Source of the DNA: Paraspadella gotoi
Lineage: Eukaryota > Chaetognatha
Direction of reading: 5' to 3'
Length of the DNA: 64,000 nucleotides
NCBI GenBank assembly: GCA_051294375.1
Contig: CM119267.1
Coordinates: forward strand, 21,887,486-21,951,485
Part shown: positions 37,530 to 49,448 of the stretch, piece by piece
How the letters are laid out: each line of letters starts with the position of its first letter
Position numbering within the stretch: position 1 is the first letter of the stretch
Notes under the pieces: generated by a model
The model's database searches: none
Told to the model about the DNA's origin: nothing
Seen by the model: the letters and a program-made list of their open reading frames with translations, nothing else
Translations under genes and position numbers: made by a program

Positions 37530-39507
37530 TGTAAATAGGGAAGCAAGAAATTATGTCAACGAAAATAGCAAGGCGAGTCAGTTTAAGTCCGACACAGACT
37601 GATTACCATCTCTCTCTCTCTCGGTCTCCCCCTCTCACCCCTTCTAGTATCTTAACCGCTCTCCGTTTTTTCTTTTTTCATTGTGTCTCTCTCTCTCAGT
37701 CCTCTCTCTGTTTCTCTTCCGTTTCGTTTCCTGCTCTGCTCTTTCCTCTATTCTCCCTCCACTATTCCTAAAAGCCCCCATGGTGATGTGCTTGAATAGA
37801 GAGACTTTCCGTCTCGGATTCAAAGTCTCAGCCGACGATCATAAAAAGCGAGGGATCGTTCTTCAATCGTGTCGTCGTCCGTCGTGCGTCTTCATATTGG
37901 TCGTCTACTACTGGCACGTCGTCGTCGTTCGTCGTCATTGTCGTCGTCGTCGTCGTCGTCAACCCTCCTCTGTTCTCATAGTCAACTGCGTATCGTATCA
38001 ATTCCGAATGTTTCATTCCCCTTTCGTAATAACTTTGTCTTATCTCATATATAACATATATCGCCTTGAGCGCTTCGGATGCAATGCTCAGGAAGAGTTG
38101 TACTAGTTGACAGGCCACAGATTGTGAAAGCACACCAGTGCACTAAAGCCGAGTAGCCAATATGCCAGTAATTAGAATCCAAAGCAATATACTTAAACAC
38201 CTGTACTTTTCCATCAAGTCCTCCTTTCTTCAGTCGTGCTCTCATCTGTGAGTTCACTCCCTGTAACTTTGAGCCTTACGCTGAAGATACAATATATCAT
38301 CATTAGACCCAAATAATTATCTTACGCATATAATATTTACGTATTCATACGACTTAGCTTGATGATAAAGCCGGAGAACATTATTTGTTTAAGAACATGT
38401 TATAAAAATCTCATTTGACTCTCTCTCTCCTTAGTATTCACGATATTCATTTAATGAGTGGAACGCTCATAACAAATTTTTGTGGTTGTTTATTATTCGC
38501 GTTAAAATACAAAATCCTTTGGTTATGTGTATCCAACATTACTCAAACGTACGCATACTCATATTGCTGTATCCGTTCTTCATGCTCACACTCACAAAAT
38601 GTTGCTGCCGGTGGTTGTCTTTTAGATTTGAGGGTATTTGGTGATTGTCTCTTGTTCGTCGGTTTTTGCGATCTGTGTATTCGTTCGACTATGGTCGCTC
38701 GTGCTTTGCGGCTAATGCACATTCCTCCCCTTTCCCCAAAACTCTACCCAGCATATGACGCACCTTTTGCTATGCTCGTTCCCTCGCTTGGTTGAGGTTT
38801 TCTCGGTACCTTAAACATTTCCAGAAGTATGGACTCTTATGTTGTGTCTCTCGGGGGGGGTTTTTCTGTCCAGTTGTTTGAGGAACAGTCCTCTGTTTTT
38901 TCGCAGTTGTGTGATCGTTTCCTACGTTCTAATCTCCTCGAGATACGGACATGAGAGGCTAATATGTTCGCATCTCGGATTGCTCACCCATAGCGGATGA
39001 CTGAATCGTTCACTCTCCTATATATACACTCTCGTAATGTGCTAATCTAATACTGATATATAGATATACTGATAAGTCGATATTAAATATGCATATTGGA
39101 ATTAGTAATTATATCCGGTTAGCTAATATAATATGAGGTTTCGTAAATTATATCTGCCCAGGATTAGATCACGCACTCATCTAGATTATGGGTGCAGACC
39201 GCTGAATTATACTTCTATTATTATCGATATAGATAGATTAGCTATACGAAAATAGTATACTTATAGATTAGCATTAGTAGTTATCATAATAGAATAAAAG
39301 ATTATACGTATAAATCATTTAAGAATAGATTAGACTTAGATTAGATAGTACTATAATATCGTTAGACTATGATAGAATATCGATATAGTATAGATATTAA
39401 TAGTCTAGATATTCATCTAATCTATAGATCTTATGCTATATCTAATTCAGTCTATGAATCATATATATCGAATATCGATAGATCATTTATATACTTAAAG
39501 ATAAGTA

Positions 39508-39544
<37 letters not shown>

Positions 39545-39545
39545 G
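37530..39545. repeat. Direct duplication, copy B (longer, noisier)
   Basis: Begins TGTAAATAGGGAAGCAAG and is nearly identical to copy A for about 90 bp. It then carries many scattered insertions and substitutions. The GATA end of copy A corresponds to a blurred GATA-like stretch (39,050-39,500) that ends in a clean GATA repeat at 39,508-39,543. Confidence 0.75.
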
Positions 39546-39810
39546 AAAAAAAAAACTTTTTCTTCCTTGAGAATCAGTCGTTTTTCTCTGTCGATCCAGG
39601 AAAGAAGTAGGATCCCAAAATAAACAAACTTCCTCCCTGCCGAAAAAACAAAAGATCAATCTTGATTTTTACGAAACTCAACAAAAGATCAATCTTATTT
39701 TTATTTCGCGTCGATGTCTCATCAAAAAAAAAACACACACACACAATATGTTTTTGTGGCGCGGGTGTGAAAAGGAAAACAGTCTCGGGAATAACCCACA
39801 ATGAACTCAC

Positions 39811-39972
39811 ATCACTGATCAAATGATATTTCAGATGGTAGGTTTTGTCTTCACTGAAAGCGAGACGTCCTGATGGAGTACGTTTAACTTTACATACTTT
39901 TACTGTGTTATTGCCCTGCGCCGCGGCCTGTGGCCATAATTTGCGTGTTGAAGCTAACGAATGACCCGAATG
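39811..39972 (-). CDS. Orphan internal exon, protein unknown
   Basis: On the minus strand a pyrimidine-rich acceptor ending TTGTTACAG borders an open stretch of 162 bases. The stretch closes at a consensus donor GAT|GTGAGT. It is 54 codons long with both introns in phase 0, and only that phase is free of stops. The peptide starts HSGHSLASTRKLWPQ and ends RLAFSEDKTYHLKYHLISD, with one cysteine, and is mixed in composition unlike the repeat-derived frames around it. I do not recognise the family and found no partner exon nearby. Flanking introns would have to be long or the gene broken. An isolated decoy with good splice sites cannot be excluded. Confidence 0.4.
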
Positions 39973-40043
39973 CTGTAACAAATACAAGAAATACATGCGG
40001 GACGGCAGGAAGTCGGCTCAACCATCTAAAACGAGAAAACCGA

Positions 40044-40080
<37 letters not shown>

Positions 40081-41400
40081 CAGATTCGATATCAAATTCT
40101 TAGCTGCAATTTTTCTGCCTCTGCACTCATTTTCTGACCTAACCCGCCGTCGCCGCCGCCGCCGCCGCTGCTGCCCGTATTCTAAATGGAGCTCGGCGCG
40201 ATTCTCAGAGCGCCGGGCGACTTTGGGCGAAAAAGGAGCTCCGACGAGACGATCCGGCCAAGGCGATCACGTGACCCGGTCGGGCTCAAGGTCCCCTCTT
40301 TCTTTTTTTCATTTTTTTTCTTTCTTTGCCAAGGGCGCGACGACCAGACTTTGCTCTTTGCTTTTTCTCACTTCTCTGATTCCTGATTTGTGTAGACCTC
40401 ACACCGAGACATCACCTCCCCACGCCCACTGCTATTTACGCGCCAGCCGACCTTTTAGCCTCGTGTTGCTGCTGCTATCCAAGAGTTTTTTATTGAAAAC
40501 ATATTTATTATACATGAATAGTTGTAAAATTTTAATTTTTTATTCTACAATTTTTTTTAATATTTACAACTTCATTGGCACCGACTGAATATTTTTGAGT
40601 TGCATCATTAGGAAAATTCAACTTCTCCAAATTAAACTGCTAATTTTCAACTTAGAATCCTCCTTTTTATAGCAGCTTCGCCAACGACAACGACAACGAC
40701 AACGACGACGACGACGACGATCATTTAAGGGGAGAAGGTGAAAAGTTGACTTTTTTTTCTGCTTCGAGAGAAATCGAAGCTTTCGGGCCGAGTTAGTGAA
40801 CTATTTTTTTAGGTTTTTTTTGTCTTGCCAGTAAAGCTCTGCTTGTTTTTCTTGCCAGTTTGTTTCCAGTCAGTCGATCTCTACTTCTTATCAATGGCCA
40901 GTCCATCTTTGCCTTTTTTTCCTTACCAGTTGACGCCATCTCTGATCGATTTCCCGATGCCGTTACTGACGTTTCAATTGTTTTATTGCCGATACAATGC
41001 CATCTCTTTTCGTTCTCTTCCTCTCCATTTTTTTCGTCTCTCATCTCTGTCTTTTCACAGTTCACTCGTTACGTCGCAAATTTATTTCCTAATTAATCCG
41101 AATATTCTTTTCTCCCCCCACATTTAAATTTATTCAAATTACTATCAATTTTTAAATTATTTTAATGCCGTACCCCTTAACCCAGAGTCATTGTTATCGT
41201 TGTGGTCGTCATCGTTGTCGCCCTTCGTTTCCATGACGACCGCAACGGGTTTTTTTTTTTTTTGCCAATTTCTGCGTCGACTTCGATGAAGGCGAAAAAT
41301 TCGGCGCCGAAAACGCGACTTCGATTAGACTTTTCAATCAACGTTGTCGTCGTCGTCGTCGTCGTCGTCGTTGTCGACTTTTAGTAGTTTTTTCATTAGA
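39973..41400. other. No gene recognised; (CGA)n and (CGT)n repeats
   Basis: Trinucleotide repeats at 40,043-40,081, 40,681-40,720 and 41,343-41,376, plus a CGCCGC run at 40,146-40,170. No supported exon. Confidence 0.5.
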
Positions 41401-42180
41401 GCTTCTTTCTCTCGTTCTCCCCCCCCCTCCCACGGCCCTCGGCCCATGGTCCATTTTTCCGTACCCACCCTACTTTTACTTATCCGCTCAAACCCACCCT
41501 GCCCAAAGTGCCCATCAGCCCAATTCGCCTACAGCTTTTCATCGCTTCAGCAAAGTCAAATTTCTCGAATCCTAATTTCCTTTCGAATTTAACGTCTCTC
41601 AATTATTTAAACTCGCGCGCAATTTAGATTAACGCAGCGGAAACGTTATCACATTTCCCGCACAGATAAACAATGATTTGATCCTGCGCGAACACACGAA
41701 CAAGGAATATCGGTCAAATGGATAGGTATGTCGTTTGTGATTAGCAAAAATATTTTTTCTCGTCGGCTTGAAAGTCAGAGAACAATGTCGATCGTTAAGG
41801 TCTTTAAAATAAGTTTTATTATGATATATTGTATTATATTGTATTATATTGTTTCTATGAATTTCTTTCTATATTTTTGTAGCCAAAGACTAATACAGTT
41901 GTTTTTTTTTCCCATTATTCATAGAACCGAACATCTAATCTCTATTGTTCAGTCGCCACTTGCGCCCAAAGCCAAAACAATCCGAACGGATCCAGGCCTC
42001 AAAATGCCCATGGTTGCTATGGTGATTATGGTGAGGTTTTTTTTCTTTCCTTCACGGCGCCTAAATTGGATTTTTTTTTTTTTTTTTTTTTTTTGCTTTC
42101 TTCTTTCTCCCAATGAGACGAAGAAGCGATAAAGAAGAAGTTTTTCTTCCTTCATCAATGTTGCTCTTTTTTTCGTGGGG

Positions 42181-42246
42181 GAAGTAAGAGGAGGAGGAGG
42201 ATGAGGAGGGGTAGAAGGAGGAGGAGGAGGAGGAGGAGGAGGAGGA
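42181..42246. repeat. (GGA)n microsatellite
   Basis: Plus-strand GGA repeat with a few interruptions, preceded by a T run at 42,070-42,094. Confidence 0.9.
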
Positions 42247-42659
42247 AAGAGAAAAATCGTAAAACGTCTGAAAGGAAAGAAAAAAGAGAGGAAAAAAAAC
42301 CATTTATTTTTATCTTACAATCGAGGTAGTAGCTACTACTGCATTCGAGAAAATAGTATTACTATCAGGAGTATATAACATTTTTTAATCACGAGCGCAG
42401 CCAATTAACCCTAACAAGCTTTGAAGTAACTAGACATTGTAATTTGTGACTTTTAACTTGTAATTTAATTTCAAGCTAAAATTTTGATGTTTTAGAGACT
42501 TGCTTGTAATTTGCTTAATGTTTATGTATCTACTTTGTTTTTTAGTTTGTTTATTTTACTACTTTAATCCATAGCATGATTAAATAAAATCGTCAAAAAA
42601 AATTTCTTATTTAACGAACGAGAATTTATTCAATTTTTATATTTTTCTATATTAATCGA

Positions 42660-43025
42660 TTGCAAATAGAGAGAAAAACTGAAAAGCCAGTCTTGGCTTC
42701 GCGTCGCCAGGCATCGCCTGCTTCGTCGCCGGATCGCCTGCCGCGTTTTCTTAGGATTCACGACGAACCACGTGATGTTTTCGTCAAAACAGTCTTCACC
42801 CGCCCCCCCCCCAAAGGTTTTTTTACTTTCCTGATCGGATCCGCGTCATTCTCCTTCCAGCCCCCCCCCCCACCCCAATTCGCGCCGAATTCCTCGGTCG
42901 AATCTGGTGAAATTTTCTGAAAGAAATGTCCGACGCAGACCCGACTCTCACAAACAACTTTTGGAGAAGCAGAGAAGAGAGAGAGAGAGGAGAGAAGAGA
43001 GAGAGAGAGAGAGAGAGAGGAGGAA

Positions 43026-43059
<34 letters not shown>

Positions 43060-43290
43060 GAGAAACGAAAGAGAGCCCTGAAAGTATGGCCCCCGCCCAT
43101 CGTCATTAGCTATGCTCGTTCCAGGTCCCCACTGTCCCCGAGGGGCGTGTTTTTTCGTTTAAAAGAGTTCGCGCCCTTTCGCCACCTTCCGTCGGCGCTC
43201 ATCATCGCGGCCGGGCGCCTCTTTTCTTTATATGAGGTGGAAAACCGAGGAGATTTTGTCCTTTGTTCTCGTTGCCTTCTTTAGATGTTT
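42660..43290. other. No gene recognised; poly-C runs and (GA)n
   Basis: C runs at 42,802-42,812 and 42,861-42,872, then an interrupted GA tract at 42,970-43,072, then a GC-richer stretch to 43,215. Open frames exist on both strands but lack splice or motif support. Confidence 0.45.
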
Positions 43291-43516
43291 CAAATGCTAA
43301 TGCTAATGCAGATTTTGTTCTTTCTCAGTTCTCACTCTTATACATGATTTATGGTTATACAATTTGAGTAATGACTTTCTCCCTCCCAATTGAAAATCGA
43401 TAAACAGCATAACCCAATCAATTCGTATTTAGCCTTATTCTATTTTAGGAGACTCATACCTGCTACGATACGCGGTTTCTTTCTTTTTCGCTTTCACTCA
43501 CTGGTCTATTTCTCAT

Positions 43517-43554
<38 letters not shown>

Positions 43555-43772
43555 NNNNNNNNNNNNNNNNNNNNNNNNNNNNNNNNNNNNNNNNNNNNNN
43601 NNNNNNNNNNNNNNNNNNNNNNNNNNNNNNNNNNNNNNNNNNNNNNNNNNNNNNNNNNNNNNNNNNNNNNNNNNNNNNNNNNNNNNNNNNNNNNNNNNNN
43701 NNNNNNNNNNNNNNNNNNNNNNNNNNNNNNNNNNNNNNNNNNNNNNNNNNNNNNNNNNNNNNNNNNNNNNNN
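43555..43772. other. Assembly gap (218 N)
   Basis: Run of N entered from a CT repeat (43,521-43,554). Confidence 0.95.
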
Positions 43773-44002
43773 TTCCCTTTCCAATTTCGCTTAAATCTCC
43801 CGACGAGGTGAAGCCTAAAGGTGATCGCCTTCACATCCCAGGTTTTCTCGTTCACCAAGTTTTTTTTTCTGGGTTGGTTTAGCGGAAACATTGATTGCAT
43901 TGTCTAATGTTTTGACAACGACCTAGACTGCAATGACTGCAATGCTTTGCCAGTAATGTCCAAAGCTATAACAACTGCCTGACTCCAATGTCTAATTTTC
44001 GA

Positions 44003-44074
<72 letters not shown>

Positions 44075-44415
44075 ATTAAACAGATGATAAATGTATTTGT
44101 ATTTTTCATTTCTTATTTTCGTAGTTCATCGAAACTTCTTCTCTGCCAACCGCTTCCACTTCCATGTTTGTTTCCATTTCACCTCAGGTTACCATGGAGA
44201 CGAGAAAATCTTGTGCCGGTGTTAAAAGCCCGACGCAATGTGGTCGTAACTGAAGAGGGGAAGATAGATAGAAAGATAGATAGGTAGATAGAAATAAATA
44301 GATAGATCAATAGATTAAAAGAAAGTTACTAAATTGATAATTAGATAGATAGATACATAGCTAGATAGATAGATACCTAGATATCTATATATCTAGATAG
44401 ATATCTTGATAGAAA
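44003..44415. repeat. (GA)n and (GATA)n microsatellites
   Basis: Interrupted GA repeat at 44,003-44,075 and a degenerate GATA repeat at 44,262-44,412. Confidence 0.9.
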
Positions 44416-44529
44416 TATATTGCTAGCTTTTCATTTTCTCTTTAGTTTCGCTCGTTACCTCTCACCGAATCACAACACTTGTGAATCGATCTCCTGAGAT
44501 CATATAAATTTTTTCTCCTGGAAGAGCTA

Positions 44530-44533
44530 GGCA

Positions 44534-44566
<33 letters not shown>

Positions 44567-44990
44567 TCGACGACGAAGACGATGATTTAATGACAAAGAA
44601 CGAAACGTGAAAATAAAAAGAAAATTAAATAGTCATTAATAATTACTAATGAACACTCGGTATTTCCGTATGTACTTATCATTTTACATTAAATATATAC
44701 AATGAATGACCTGCGATGCTACATGCAAGGATATGACCTTCAATGAGTTATCGTCGTTGTCGTCGTCGTCGTCATCCACGACCCGGACGTCGTCTTCCTC
44801 ATCATCGCCTCCGAGATTGCGCCCAGGGGTCGTTTCAAAGGGTCAATTTCGTCGCCAAGAACTCGTTGCTAAGGACGCGTTGCTAAGGGGCTCCGTCATC
44901 TTCATCGCCGTGGGATCGTGGAGAAGACGCGACCTTGGGGACTGAAGAGGAACGACGACGACGCCGATGAAGATGACGATGATGGCCGCC
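44530..44990. repeat. Interrupted CGA/CGT trinucleotide stretch
   Basis: CGA repeat at 44,533-44,583, CGT run at 44,750-44,772 and further GACGA text to 44,990. The period of three keeps frames open. No exon borders support coding. Confidence 0.5.
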
Positions 44991-45234
44991 GTTTTTACAA
45001 TAAATAAACATTGTGTTTAACTTTTCAAAATGCGCTGATGAAGACTCGCCAAACAATAGTCGAAATATGTTCGTATTTTTTTAAACAAAAAACCCTTGTT
45101 TGTTAACAAAGAAACATTGTTTTTCTATCTGGAATAAATAAATTATTTTAAAAAAACTCCGAAAGTCCTGAACATTAAAAACGACGCGACCCCAGAAAAT
45201 GAAACAACCGGGATTCTCATCTAGACCATTTCTT

Positions 45235-45235
<1 letters not shown>

Positions 45236-45317
<82 letters not shown>

Positions 45318-45520
45318 TCATTCTTCTCTCTCTCCTTTATCCTTTACATTTTTCCTCGCTTACTTTCTTACGTCTCGCTACATTATAACATATTTTAATT
45401 TCCTTTTATATCGTCGCCTCTCTGTCCCCGTGGCCGCACTCTCTCTCTCTCCTCTCTCTCTTCTCTCTCTCTCTCTCTCTCTCCTCTTCTCTCTCTCTCT
45501 CTCTTTCTCTCCTCGCTCAA
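45236..45520. repeat. (CT)n microsatellites
   Basis: CT repeats at 45,238-45,318 and 45,440-45,515 separated by unique sequence. Confidence 0.9.
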
Positions 45521-45699
45521 AATGTTCCCAATCTCAATACGTCGCCCGCAATGACCGAAAATTGTCCCTGGGGAACCAATGAGGAAGGAAGGGGCGAAGC
45601 GAGGGAAAGGAAAGAGAGAAAAAAGGAAAGGAATATCGAAAGGAGAAAGAAGAGCTAAAACTAACGGATGAGGAAATGGAAAATAAGTAAAGGAAATCG

Positions 45700-46200
45700 G
45701 GCACAGTTTTCCAAAGACGCCTTATTTCTGTTCCTAATTTTTAACAAAATACTTAACACAATCTCTAGCGACAATACCAAACCTTAACCGAATCCCTATC
45801 CTTAATCCCTAAGCGCCAACTTAAATCCCTAACTCTCTATCCTTTAACCCGAAACCCAAATCCCTAACCCCAATATTTAACCAAATCTCTAACCAAAACC
45901 CTAATCTAACTCCTTGTAGTCGGGCATTGCCAAGAGTTCACCCTGACTACGACAACTTCGGTCGTGACCCGGCGGTTCATTGAATGATACCATCTATCCC
46001 CAATGGTACCAACCCTGCGGAAAGCGAGAGGACGGCCGTAAACCGCCTTGGGGGGCTTTGGAAAACCCTAAAGCCTGGTCCCAAGCCCGGGACCCGTTCC
46101 ATGGCTGCTCGAGGGGTTTAAAGGTGTTGCGTATAGCAATTTTTAGCCCTCCCCCCTTAACCTAACCCCTATCCATAACCCTTAAACTAATCTTTGGGAA
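45700..46200. repeat. CCCTAA-like TIR element split by a GC-rich stretch
   Basis: The left terminus GTTTTCCAAAGACGCCTTAT starts a run of CCCTAA-like units to 45,915. A GC-rich stretch of about 230 bp follows (45,916-46,150), and CCCTAA-like text resumes at 46,155-46,185 before TTTGGGAAAAAAT. The GC-rich part may be an insertion. Confidence 0.55.
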
Positions 46201-46312
46201 AAAATAAGTTCGGAAAAAAGAATCAAGGAAAATCGAAAGAGAGTAAAAAGAAAAAAGGACGGGAGACGACAGCGCCGATGACGACGACCCTCCGGACGTC
46301 CGGTGCCGGAGT

Positions 46313-46790
46313 TTAAGCCGAGACTGAGGACCGGGACGGAATCCATCCGGCGCCGAGACGGACACCGGATTTTCCGATCCCATTTTTTTTCTTCTTCGAT
46401 TTCCGATTTTCCAGGACGAATTTGTCGTTGTCATTCTCGTGGTCGGAGTCGTAGTCAACGTCGTCCACGTCGTTGTCGGAGTCTTTGTCGGAGTCGATGT
46501 CAAAGTTGTGGACATTTTCGTCGTCGTCTTTTTCTCCGTTTTCGATTTCGTCGTCGTCATCGTCGTCGTCGTCATTGGAATTGTCGTCTTCGTCAACAAT
46601 GATGACATCATTGTCGTCGTTGATTCATTGTTCCTGTCGAAATTGTCACGAATGTTGATGCCATCGTCATTGTTGTCAATGACGTCCTTTTTGACGTCAT
46701 CTTTGTCATATTCGTCGTTGTCATCGTCTTTGAAATGGTCGTCGTCATTGTCTTAATCGCTAGAATCGTTCTAAATGTCGTCGTCGTCGT
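46313..46790 (-). other. Aspartate-rich quasi-coding stretch
   Basis: On the minus strand one frame is open from 46,624 to a TAA at 46,313 (103 codons). It encodes Asp/Ser/Asn-rich peptide and then a basic tail (ENRKSKKKK). It has no ATG and no acceptor. A stop borders it upstream, beyond which another frame is also Asp-rich up to two further stops near 46,750. It looks like (GAC)n-derived DNA that mutated but kept its period of three, or a broken acidic-protein gene. No family was recognised. Confidence 0.3.
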
Positions 46791-47039
46791 CTGCTTCCTT
46801 CCTTCCGTCGTTGTTGTTGTAGTTGTAATCTTTTTCCAGGGATTTCTCCGAGTGTAGTTTTCCCATTGTCCTTTTTATTTAGTTCACTTAACTGATAATC
46901 GAATCTGAGGATTCGTTTCTCTTTCCCCACAAACTCATTGTCGTCGTCGTCGTCGTCGTCGTTTTGGAATGAAAGAGAAGGAGAAGAAGGTAGTAATGAA
47001 AAATAAAAATTAACTGGTTTCATTATTTTATATTTTATG

Positions 47040-47950
47040 AAAATTTGCAAATTACTATTTTCTATTTTTATATATGTGTTTTATTCGTTTATATTTTATG
47101 AAGGATTTAGTATTTAATCTATATTATTTAATCAAATACATAATGCTTTCTTTCTTAAAAAAAGTTTATTTTTTAATTTTTACTATCTAATATTGTATTT
47201 ACGGTCGTGGCTGCGTGTGGTCGTGACCGTAGAGGGAGAAAAAGGGCTCGACGTCCGATGGCCATGGATTCGATATCGGCGTTACTTTGCCCCGTTTCTC
47301 GAGAGAGAGAACGCGACGACGATTATGAAGACGATGAAGAAACGTGAACACGGGATATCCCGATTATTCTTTATGTAAAGAATTGTTTAAATTGTTGAAC
47401 CCCGACGTCGTACGGTTTTAAGACCGTTTGTTTATAAGTAATGGACTTTTTTTATGATTTTATGGACTTAATTATGAACTGTTTAACCTCGAATTTGTAA
47501 TAAACAAACTACATTTGAAACCACGATCGTCATCCTAAAAGTCAGCCAGAAATTCGAGGCAGCTCAAACAAATATATATTATTTAAATGTATATTTTTTT
47601 AACTTATTTTCATACGTATAAATTTTAATATTTTATTTTTTGGAGGGGAAGGTCAATAAAGAAAAGAAAAGGAAAGAATAAATAATAATGAGTAGCGAGT
47701 ACACAAAAACAATGCGCAAAAATCTATTAATCTTTAGACGAAAAAATAAGTAAGCAATTTATGAGTTTCTACAAACCCTTATACTAATAGGCTTATTACT
47801 AATTCAAAATATCCTCCCTAATTTTATGAAGGTCGCTTACAAAAAAAAATTCTTCGATTTTTTTTTATTTTATTACAATGATTCGTTTATTTCAAAAAAT
47901 TTGTAAACATCAAAGTCTCATATTTAGGGAATAAAAAAAGCTTTTATTTG
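47040..47950. other. No gene recognised; AT-rich
   Basis: AT-rich with a GC-richer island at 47,200-47,345. No splice-supported exon. Confidence 0.4.
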
Positions 47951-48074
47951 TAACAATCGTGAAATTCACAACCTTATCGCTACTTCAACTTAAGCGATAC
48001 GACGACGACGAAGGCGACGACGATGGTGACGAAAGCGGCGCTGCCGCTGCTGACCACGCGGACGACGCCGCACG

Positions 48075-48721
48075 TCAACCTGTCGTATTCATTCTGGTGT
48101 CCTTGCATTGCTTTTTGCAGCTCTTGACGCACTTGCGACTGATACCTCCTGAGTTTTTAAGATCCACGGGCTAAGAATGTGGCATGCAGAGACGAGAGAG
48201 AGAGAGAGAAGAGAGAAAGAAAGAAAGAAAGAAGAAAGAAAGAAGAAAGAAAGAAAAAAGAGAGAGTGTGAGAGAAAGAGAGGGTCGGTCGGTCGGTCGG
48301 TCGGTCGGTCGGTCGGTCGGTCGGTCGGTCGGTCGGTCGGTCGGTCGGTCGGTCGGTCGGTCGGTCCGGTCGGTCGGTCGGTCGGTCGGTCGGTCGTCGG
48401 TCGGTCGGTCGGGTCGGTCGGTCGGTCGGTCGGTCGGTCGGTCCGTGGTCGTCGGTCGGTCCGTGGTCGGTCGGTCGTCGTGGTCGGTCGGTCGGTCCGT
48501 TGGTCGTCGGTCGGTCGGTCGGTCGGTCCGGTCGGTCAACCTGTCTTCTTTTGCCCGATGCAGCAACCATCGCCCTTGACGTTCCACTCCCTGCAATAGG
48601 CGGTGGAGAAGCAGTTGTCCCAAGCTTCGGTCCCGTGACCGCAGGTGTAGATATTTTGCCCTCTGGACTTCGATTCGCAATCCGTCGTGCAATTCCCCAC
48701 GCATTTGGAATTCAAGACTTC
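48075..48721 (-). CDS. Cysteine-rich secreted-peptide exons (paralogue or alternative 3' end)
   Basis: Two exons read on the minus strand. The first spans 48,541 to about 48,717-48,721 (acceptor CAG or AAG uncertain) and has eight cysteines spaced C-x3-C-x3-C-x11-C-x9-C-x5-C-x9-CC. It ends in phase 1 at ACAG|GTTGAC. The second spans 48,075-48,148 after CTCAG, starts in phase 1 and adds C-x3-C-x3-C before a TGA. The spacing C-x3-C-x3-C-xn-C-x9-C-x5-C is identical, apart from one loop, to that in exon 2 of the neighbouring gene at 49,449-49,987, so the modules are homologous. No signal peptide is seen here. Either the start lies in exon 1 of the neighbour (alternative splicing) or the first exon of a separate gene is lost. 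The intron between the two exons is almost wholly a GGTC repeat. Confidence 0.6.
48283..48540. repeat. (GGTC)n tetranucleotide array
   Basis: About 60 GGTC units with occasional GTC or GTCC slips, preceded by GAAA/GAAAGAA text at 48,205-48,260. It fills the intron between the two cysteine-rich exons. The long frames across it are artefacts. Confidence 0.95.
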
Positions 48722-48774
48722 CTGTTTTTTCGGGGCTTGGGTCATAGACCACGACGGTTTCGAGGGGAGAAGAA

Positions 48775-49150
48775 AAACTTTTTTTTTTCCCAGAACGCCA
48801 CATTCTATCTTTAATTGTTTCGGGTTAAATAATAAATATTAGGTTAGGGATTGGGTTAGTGATCAGGCTCAGGGATTTTGATTATTGACTCAGCTTTAGG
48901 GTTAGAGGTTAGGGTTAAAAATAAGGGATATAAAATAAGGTATTAGGGTCTAGGATTAGGTTAAGATTAGGGATTAGGTTAGGATTAAGGATTAGTAATT
49001 AGGGTTAGGGAATGGGTTAGGATTAGGGATTAGGAATAAGGGTTAGGGAATGGGTTATAGGTTTAAAAATACATTTAGGGTATATTTTAAAGTCAAAATT
49101 AAATTTGGGGATAAACGAACAGAATGGGGCGCTTGGAAAACAGCCAATTT
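48775..49150. mobile_element. TTAGGG-like TIR element, copy with both ends
   Basis: The left end TTTTTCCCAGAACGCCACAT and right end ACAGAATGGGGCGCTTGGAA are inverted copies of the same terminus. The inside is a run of degenerate TTAGGG units (about 48,835-49,060) bordered by AT-rich DNA. At about 375 bp it is the best example of the family. It sits between the two cysteine-rich gene parts. No coding sequence. Confidence 0.65.
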
Positions 49151-49448
49151 TTATTTCTATTTTCCTTTTTTGTTTTTCGAGATGTATTTTGGTATTTTGG
49201 TATTTTGGTAGGGTAAACTAATTGTAAGAATATTGTAAATTTGAACCGCTTAGCTCTATAGTCTATGTACTGAACACTAAAGTAACTAGCAATAAATAAT
49301 TAATAAAGTAGCTTAAAAAATATTAATAATAAATAAAAGTAAAACGGTTTGATCGCTGACTTACTGGAGATAGAATGGAAGCAACAAGCCGTAAGTTTGG
49401 GATCGATCCTAAAAAACGCAAAAGCTAAATTGATAGTTCGAATCAAAC

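Noticed and set aside
48157-48803. Frames with RSVGRSVG or DRPTDRPT repeats
   Set aside because: Translations of the GGTC array. The real coding frame on the minus strand covers only the flanking exons and is read in another phase.
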